Source: Zizania palustris (taxonomy: Eukaryota > Streptophyta > Magnoliopsida > Poales > Poaceae). Taken from it: DNA of 64,000 nt. Position 1 is the first letter of the stretch; each line of letters opens with the position of its first letter. A program made the translations under genes and the position numbers. The notes beneath the pieces were generated by a model, which did no database searches, was not told the origin of the DNA, and was given only the letters and a program-made list of their open reading frames with translations. Shown here piece after piece: positions 56,873-64,000 of the stretch. The DNA lies in contig JAAALK010000081.1 in the NCBI GenBank assembly GCA_019279435.1, positions 60,689,318-60,753,317 on the forward strand, given 5' to 3'.

Positions 56873-58718
56873 GCTTTGAACTTGCGGCCTGATTAGTTTG
56901 TTCAGTTGAACCCAAGATAATCTCATTTCGATGCTCGCAGCCTCCCACTGACCAGTGTGATTTGAAGTGTGATTTGAAGCTGACATGTCCTGAAAAATTA
57001 AGGCCCTAAGAAATCGAGAGGTCGCGGGGTGGTAGCAACTGGCAATGGCTGTTCTTCAAGTTCACATTCTGTAATGTAGTACAACAGAAGCCCCATTGGT
57101 GCAATCTTTGCAGTTTGAGGCCTCGTTTTGAATGTGAAAACTTTTCATTCTTTGCTCCTCCGGGAATTGACCTGGGTTATTGGAGGAAGATAAGAAATGG
57201 ATGAAAAGTTGGTAACAGTTGTTCTCGCAGTGTTCAAGCCTCAAGCCGGGCAGCACTCGGACTGGGACAGCTTGCTAGTGAAATGTAGAATTTATAGAAG
57301 GCTATATTAGTGTTGTGCATAGCTGGGCCATATTTTGTTAGTGAATGAATCAAGTAAACATCAATGCGTTTTGCTGCTGGCCCCTATATGGATGCATAGT
57401 TTGGCATCTACCACACTGAAATGCCTGTCGGTTTTCTCATTTTGCAGATTGTGCCTGTCCTCACATTAATTCTAATGGATCCAGGCACTGCAGCACAAAG
57501 AGCAGAAACCAGTGACTGTCATACATGAGAAAATGTTGAAGAGCGTGGTTTCAGTCACATTTAAAAATTTGTGCAAAACTGTCAAACTTGTTTGACCATT
57601 AAGGTAAGGATTTTGTCAAATATGCTGTCACTGGTGAGATTTGTTAGGAATTAGGATAAGAAGCTTCATTGTTCTGGCTAATCTCATGTCATGGGAATTG
57701 CAACTAATGCTTTGCAATGAATATAAGCATTTCTTGCAAATGGAGTTGGGGCCTGTTATGGCATCTGATATGGGACATATCACATATATATAAGTAAACT
57801 ATCAGTTATGATGATTAAATTTTCTAGTTGGTGGGAAGCATTTGTTTGTCATTTGATTGGAGCTCCTGACATTGTCGGGACAACTTTTAAATATGGCTGT
57901 AAAAGAATACACAGTCCGGCCTATAAATTCAGAGATTCTGGTACAAGTGAAGCCTGATAGTGCCAACTGGTAGGAGAAGCAGATAAACCCAGAAGCATCT
58001 CCATCTTAATCTTTTCTTGAATTCGTATGAACTAATCAAGCAAAGAGCTATAGACGCATCTTTTTTACATACAAGCATGAATTTTTGTGGTTGTCCGGGA
58101 ACTCTTTCGTGTGTCAGATATTGCTATGCTGATGCTGACAGATGCAGATGACTGAGAAACATCAACAGAAGATGGTTGGTGGCCAAGAGACCCTGCAAAC
58201 TAGCTGCCTGCTAAGAAGGTACTAAAGATGTTACTGTAATGGCGTTTTCTGACAGAGAATTCAGCACCGCATTTTCCAGAGGTTAAAGATATAGTTTTGT
58301 ACTGGATTTTGATCCCGGTGTGTTTGCTCAAAGGCTATGTTGTTCTTGTTGTCTACCAAGAACAACTCAGCCGTTGCTTTCGGTATTTTTAAGGAGCTGC
58401 AGTGAAATTCTGCATGAATCCAAGCTAACATGTCGTGCAATACTATGTGGGTGTTGCTTGTTGTTTTTTTTCATCGTTCGTGCTAATCTGGCTGAATACA
58501 TCAAACAAATGTGTTTTCCCATATCTGTCTTCTCCTGGTAGTGGATAAGTATGTTGGGGTTTTGAGCTTGAGGCCTCTTCACCACTAGTCTTCTGGAGAA
58601 AGTCGACTGCAGGGAATCACATATTCATATATCATATTTTAGACAGTAGCCTCCGAGGTTTTTTTGGTGTGCGAATAGTTTCGAGTGGGCGGGAAGAGCT
58701 CTTGAATGATTGAATAAC
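56873..58718. other. Intergenic or 3' untranslated DNA after the PPR gene
   Basis: No convincing reading frame and no repeat shared with the rest of the window. PPR genes often have long, sometimes spliced, 3' untranslated regions, so part of it may be transcribed, but I cannot show this. It ends at the LTR of element J. Confidence 0.5.
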
Positions 58719-60438
58719 TGAGAAACCAAGTTGAGATGTACCTTGGTTTCAGTCTGTGATGAGTGATTGATAAGTTCTTTTCTTGATGAAGGGGTTTTCT
58801 TCGAAAGGATTTAGAGGTCTTTGCCGAAGGAGTTCGATAGATGCTAGCTGCATAAGTATGCAGCGGAGTATGTTTGTCGAAGGGGTTCGATAGAATACAT
58901 TTTGGAGGTTGTATTGTAGGATTCAGTACTTTGGTGGTGCACTGGAGTATGCACCGGAGGGTGTTTTACCTGGAGAGGCCTTTGGGTTATTGAAAACACT
59001 TGGTTGCTTGTCGATGGTGTGCAGATGTCTTTGGAGGCGATGGGACGGTCAACACAGCAGGTGATTTAAGTCAAGCGAGGAGCTTGATGCTGAGTAAGCG
59101 AGAATCTTGGTGCTAGAGGTTCACGGAGGCTGTGTGAAGTCGATGTCGGTCCTTGGATTGAAGGTGCGCCAGTCGAAGGCAGGAAGTGCGGAGGGGGACT
59201 CCGTATGAAGATACCTCAAGGCAAAGTCTTCGGAGGCGAGACACTTCGAAGGAGTGATTTAGAAGGAGGCTCTTCGAAGGTTGGCAGACAAAGTCCTCAA
59301 GAGTGTGGCAAAGTTGACAAGTGTGCTCCGGACGGAGGCACTTGAAAGGACACCTGACGAAGGTCTCAGAAGTTAAGATGCATCGAAGGCATGGTTCGGA
59401 GAAGGCTCTTCGGGAATGTGCTCTAGATGGAGACACTACGAAAGAGTGCTTATGGAGATGATTCATGCGGAGACCTTGGACTAAGGAGGGACTTCGAAAG
59501 ATTTTGTGTGAAACCCTTTGGAGGGAGGTACTTCGAAGGTGAGGCTTCAAAGTTAGAATGTCTTGATGTGCTTCGATCATGCATGGCTTCGGTACACGGA
59601 TGGGTGGCGTTCGGGCTAAGTAAAGCTGCGAAGCTACGATGGTCTACTCTGAAGGTGGTGGTGTAAAGGCGCCAAGGGTTTTGACGGCTTCGGCTCAATA
59701 TCGTTACTCTGTATCAAGACAGACTTTGAAGTAGCGAAGCACCTTTTGGTTCGAACCCTACAGACGAAGTCATTTAGGAACTTCAGAGTGCGAAGGGGGC
59801 TTCGAAGTTTCTAGTCTGCAAAGTTGTTACAAAAAAGGAGCTTCCAATAAAGTAGACTACCTGTTGTACCCTGTGACTACTTGTGGCAGAAAACTTGTAA
59901 CACTAAGGGTATTGTTGTCATTTCACATGTCTGAGTTGTTCTATAAAAGGAGAGGCAGGCTAAGGTCTAGGCCAATACTTTGTCTAGGTTTAGAACTTTC
60001 TGCACTTATTGTAGCTCAAAGCCAGCTGCTACAAACTTGTACTTAGATTTGTGAGTTTTTTGTGTTCCCTATTCTTACAATGAAATTTCTATTCTGTTTC
60101 TGATTTATTGATTGCATGAATTTGTATTTGTGTTCTTCGTACTGCTTGTGTTGAGTTTTTGCAATGTCCTTCATTTCGTGCAAACCAGTGTGTTTTTCTC
60201 TATGTTCTTGCTGTTGAAGTGTACCTGTCATTTTGGGTGCAAAGGATGTGTTATTTGGATTGTTATAGTACGTTTGCTCTGAGAACTAGAGCTATATCCT
60301 CGAGTATCTCTAGCAAAGTACTATCTAGTGTTAGGAGTACGAAGCCTACAATTTTCACTGTGCCATTTTTCTTAAGTGTTGTTTGGTGTCTGTTCCAAGA
60401 AAGAGGAGAAGGCGAAAGACATCACCGACCTTTGATTC
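58719..60438 (+). repeat. 5' LTR and leader of Sirevirus-like element J
   Basis: Begins TGAGAAACCAAGTTGAGATG, matching the TGAGAAACCATGTTGAAG start of the C-type LTRs, with a GATGAGTGATTG block as in all of them. It is full of CTTCGAAG/TTCGAAGG motifs. TATA box at 59,942. The usual end GGTCCTACA or GGTCCAACA and the primer site are not found before the gag remnant, so a deletion removed them. It pairs by sequence with LTR fragment I (3,868-5,227). Confidence 0.65.
59942..59949 (+). promoter_or_regulatory. TATA box in J LTR
   Basis: TATAAAAG in TGTTCTATAAAAGGAG, preceded by the same AAGTAGACTA...TTGTACCC block that precedes the TATA box of fragment I. Confidence 0.6.
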
Positions 60439-61757
60439 ATGGCCGACAGCATCCACAACATTGATGATCTAGACTCATCTGAGGTAACTCTATCCCATGA
60501 TCAACCGTCTATCAAAGTAGATGAACTGAATGATACCTTGGTTAGACAGGATAGATTACTTGTCAAAGCTGTTCATGAAGTAAAAGAACTTAGACTTAGA
60601 CATGAATCTACATGCATTGAACTTGCCATGCTTAGATCTAAGTCTGATGATGTTGAATGTGAGTCTTGTCTTGTTGTCATGAGTGAGCTTGCCTAGCTTC
60701 GTCTGTGCACGCTCAAGCTATCGATAAGCTTGAGATTACGAAGAGGCAACTTGTTGAGGTGAAGTCTAGACCTGATACTTCTGATGCTTATTTAAATTGT
60801 CATTTACTTATTGATTGCATTAGTTTAAGAGATGAGCATGTGAAGGAGTTAGAGGCTAGATTGGAGAGTGATGAGTGTTCTAAGGATGCGCAACCTGCTT
60901 GTGCCACATGCATCACTCTGAAGGCCAACTCAACTTTGTTAGAGGGTAAGTAGAAAAACTCATGACTAAGAATAATTACTTTCTCTCTATGGTGGATAAA
61001 TGCACTGAAGGAAAGGGTAGCATGAATTTGCTCTTGGTCAAGATCAAGATGTGTTTTGATAGGGCAGAGTTAGCTTTAGGGTTGGGTTTTGAGAGAACTA
61101 CTTCAAATGCTTCGAGCAAAATTGTATTCACTTCACCCACTACCCTTTAGAAAGGGAGAACCTAGTTAGACACTCCAAAAAAGCCCAAGAAAATCATCCA
61201 GCTAGTTAAGAAAACTCCACCTCCACCAAAGAAAGCCCCTCAGCAGGAACCCAAGTAGTCTGGAGCCTGTGAGGATAGCTCCTAAGACTCATGTACCTAT
61301 CCACAAGAAGATTTTTCATTGTTCATATTGTCAACGGGTTGGTCATTTAGTTGGTTTTTGTTTTTGTCGCATCAAAGATGAGCGACACTCTTAGGAGATG
61401 AGTTTTCAGTACATTCATTACCTATCTTTAGGTATGCATGAGTCTATGTCTTGCTCTCGTCCTATGTTTGTCAATGCTCCCCATGTTCTCATGAGAGATT
61501 TTCCTATCGTGGTGTACACCATGTTTCATATGGTGTTAGATCATGTGTTAAAGGCTTTGGTCCTCGATAGGTGGGGAGACATTGTCATTTTTCTGGTCCT
61601 CATGTTGTAGGTAGACCTCACACTTTTCATCATGTTTCATATCCTGTGCGTAGACAGTCTATTACTAATTTGCCTGCTACTCGAGTCTCTCAGTGCTAGA
61701 TGTTTCGTTAGTTTTTCACTCAACCTAGCACTGAGCGACCAATATTTTCTAATTTTG
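60439..61757 (+). pseudogene. Gag remnant of element J
   Basis: Opens at ATG 60,439 (MADSIHNIDDLDSSEVTL), which is already in the mid-gag coiled-coil region (VKELRLRHESTCIELAMLRS; cysteine pair ECESC), so the capsid part is missing. After stops at 60,694 and 60,951 it includes KEKGSMNLLLVKIK and a second-type zinc knuckle CSYCQRVGHLVGFC near 61,320-61,362. It is followed by a long decayed tail up to TTTTGTGTAG before pol. The knuckle has the same spacing as in A, C and D. Dead copy. Confidence 0.7.
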
Positions 61758-64000
61758 TGTAGGTAGCGGACGGAGGCCTGATGAACAAGTGGATCATGGA
61801 TTCCGGTTATTCGTGCCATATGACCGGGAATGCATCATGGTTCTCCATCCTCACCTCAACCAAGAAAAAGGAGTACATCACCTTCGAGAACAACCGAAGT
61901 AGTAGAGTGAAAGATAAAGGTGTGGGAAGAATCAACGAGAACTTCACTCTCAAAGATGTTGGTTTGGTTGGAAATTTAGGGTGCAATCTGCTTTCTGTAT
62001 CTTAGTTGTTTGATGAGGCCTTAGAAGTACATTTCAGACGCGATACTTCTTAAGTACTCAATTCTGATGGCGTTTTAATTTGCATGATTCTGAGAATCGG
62101 GTGGGTTTTTGGAGCTGACTTTTCTAGATCGACTAATTCTTATTGTTTAGTTGCACAACCATCTTCTAAGCTCTGGATGTGTCATATGACAGTAGGGCAT
62201 ATGAGTTTTGATTTGCTTGCTTGTTTGAGTGCCCTAGGTCTGATTCGAGGATTGCCCAAGATCAAATTTGAGAAGAACTTAGTTTGTGCTCCTTGTCAAC
62301 ATGGAAAGATGGTTGCCGCCTCGCATTGACCAGTTAACATTGTGATGACCGAACAACCCGGAGAACTTCTCCATATGGACACTGTAGATCCTTCTTGGGT
62401 TAGTTCTTTAAGTGGCAAATAGTATGCCCTTGTCGTGGTGGATGACTTTTCCCGCTATTCTTGAGTCTTCTTTCTAGCAAGCAAGGATAAAGTGTTTTCA
62501 CACTTTTATAGCTTATCTTTAAGGCTTTTTACTGAACTCTTGGGTACAATAAAATTTATTCGAAGTGATAATGGCACCGAGTTCAAGAACAACCTCTTTT
62601 TGACTTTTGAATGGAGAATGGCATAGAACACCAATTCTCTGCTCCACGGGTTCCTCAACAGAATAGAGTTGTTGAGAGAAAGAATCACACTTTGGTTAAG
62701 ATGACTACGGTGACGTTAGATGAGCACAAGATTCTTAGAAGGTTTTGGGCTGAGGCTATAAACACTGCATGTTACATCTCAAACCGAATTTTTATGCGCT
62801 CAATTTTAACTTGACATCTTATGAGTTGCGTTTTGGGAGAAAGACCAAGGTTACTCATTTTCAAGTATTTGGTTGTCAGTGTTTTATCCTATAACGTGGA
62901 AATTTAGACATTTGAGTCGCGATCTTCAGATGGGATCTTTTTGAGTTATACCGCTTGTCATATGGGGCCGACACTACTAGCGCCGGGCCCGTGCCGAGGA
63001 TGGTGCACAGGCCGAGCTGACTGCACTGGTCGATTCTTGATTATTATGTAAGATAGGGATTTTGTTGTTTCCCTTAATGGCTAAGACTCAAGTTAGTTAG
63101 TAGGCCTTTAAGGCAGAAGGTAAGCAATAAAGAGTTCTATTCTCTAATCTACTAAATTCTGCCAAGTCCACCTCCGTTCTTCAAGGTAGCGCGACAAGGG
63201 GATACTCTTGGTATGACAGACTTAAATCTTTTCTTCTTGAGCACGGGTATTTAATGAGATCAGTTTATAAAACCCTTTTTATTCTCAAACATGGCAAAGA
63301 TTTCCTCCTAATTTAGATTTATGTTGACGATATCATCTTTGGTAGCTCTTCTCATGCTTTAATTGCAAAGTTTGTAGATACCATTAGCAGGGAGTTGGAA
63401 ATGTCTATGATGGATGAACTCACTCTTTTTCTTTGTTTGCAAATCAAGCAAAGCAAATAAGGTACCTTCGTTCATTAGAGGAAGTACACCAAGGACTTTC
63501 TTAAGAGATTCGACATGGCTTATGCGAAGCCCCTCACCACTACGATGGCTACTTCGGTAGCATTGGATCCGGATGAGGACAGAGAAGAGGTAGATTAGAA
63601 GGAGTTCCAGAGCATGATCGGCTCCTTCCTCTACCTGACAGCTATGAGGCCGAACATACACTTTTTAGTATGTTTGTGCACTCGTTTTCAAGCTTCTCCA
63701 AGGGCTTCACACCGACAAGCGGTAAAACGCATACTCAGGTATCTCAAACATACCCTTGCATTCAGCATTTGGTATTCTGCATCATCTTCTTTGTGCCTTA
63801 GAGGATTTTCAGATACAGATTTTACTGGTTGTTGAATTGATAGGAAAAGTACCTATGGTACTTGTCATTTTCTAACGTCATCTATTGTTTGGTGGTCTTC
63901 TCGTAAACAGTCTAGTGTTGTGCAATCCACAACTGAGGCTGAGTATATTGCTGCAACTAGCTGTTGTTCACATATTTTATGGATGGTTTGCACTTTGTGG
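61758..64000 (+). pseudogene. Copia pol of element J, runs off the window
   Basis: Protease WIMDSGYSCHMTG at 61,790. GAG-pre-integrase LWMCHMTVGHMSFDLL. Integrase with HMDTVDPSWV, SDNGTEF and Glu in VVERKNHTL, all three catalytic residues kept, though stops at 62,003, 62,050, 62,327, 62,419 and a frameshift near 62,610 break it. From about 62,950 to 63,190 unrelated sequence replaces the N-terminal half of reverse transcriptase. The rest resumes at SWYDRLKSFLL with IYVDDIIFGSS near 63,320, then RNase H (STYGTCHF, TTEAEYIAAT) to the window end. More distant from A/D/H than those are from each other. Confidence 0.8.

Noticed and set aside
56504..56986. 160-codon minus-strand frame over the PPR gene
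   Set aside because: Shadow of the GC-rich PPR coding strand; it has no domain of its own.
58320..58541. Short Cys-rich frame after the PPR gene
   Set aside because: Only 73 codons, no repeat or domain support, in DNA with no codon bias.
1..64000. tRNA, rRNA, CRISPR arrays, bacterial operons, organelle DNA
   Set aside because: None seen. The repeats are dispersed LTRs, not regularly spaced arrays, and no cloverleaf-forming stretch was recognised by eye; only primer sites complementary to tRNA ends are present.

Overview
The window is plant nuclear DNA, most likely from a grass. It is a dense nest of LTR retrotransposons with one recognisable host gene. The evidence is three grass-type element groups (Sirevirus-like Ty1/copia, a chromovirus-like Ty3/gypsy element with TGTAACAGCCCC...GGGGCGTGACA ends, and Tat-like Ty3/gypsy) plus a very GC-rich, intronless PPR gene. 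There is no prokaryotic, viral-episome or organellar signal. No species is assigned.

Layout. 1-569 is a fragment of a Tat-like gypsy gag. From 570 to 49,132 lies one old Sirevirus-like copia element on the + strand ('host element H/E'), split by later insertions. Its 5' LTR is 570-2,304 and its gag starts at 2,369. The gag resumes at 26,021-26,108, 33,400-33,835 and 46,504, and the pol is at 47,087-49,132. Inserted in it are: an LTR piece (3,868-5,227, - strand); Sirevirus A (5,228-26,020, - strand), itself split by gypsy element G (12,309-21,964, target duplication GCTTC); Sirevirus derivative C (26,109-33,399, - strand, duplication ATTGT); and Sirevirus D (33,836-46,503, + strand, duplication CCAAG). 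D contains two solo LTRs: M (42,605-43,529, duplication CATTC) and B (43,752-45,407, duplication GTTGA/ATTGA). A Tat-like gypsy element K begins at 49,133 and runs to about 54,371, where a different gypsy LTR (L) starts. 55,490-58,718 is low-copy-looking DNA with the PPR gene at 56,291-56,872. Sirevirus J fills 58,719-64,000 and runs off the window.

How the parts relate. Elements A, D, H/E and J carry gag plus pol in the copia order protease-integrase-reverse transcriptase-RNase H. All are broken by stops, frameshifts or deletions, so none looks able to move on its own. Element C has two near-identical LTRs, a primer site, a polypurine tract and an almost intact 914-codon gag, but its pol is cleanly absent. 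G and K also carry gag and no pol. Three unrelated gag-only, presumably non-autonomous elements in one window is the most striking theme. K additionally carries, on the opposite strand, a spliced gene fragment resembling the plant mobile domain (PMD) family.

Limits. All boundaries come from reading by eye: terminal TG/CA, target duplications, primer sites and comparison between copies in the window. Lineage names rest on recognised motifs, not on a search.
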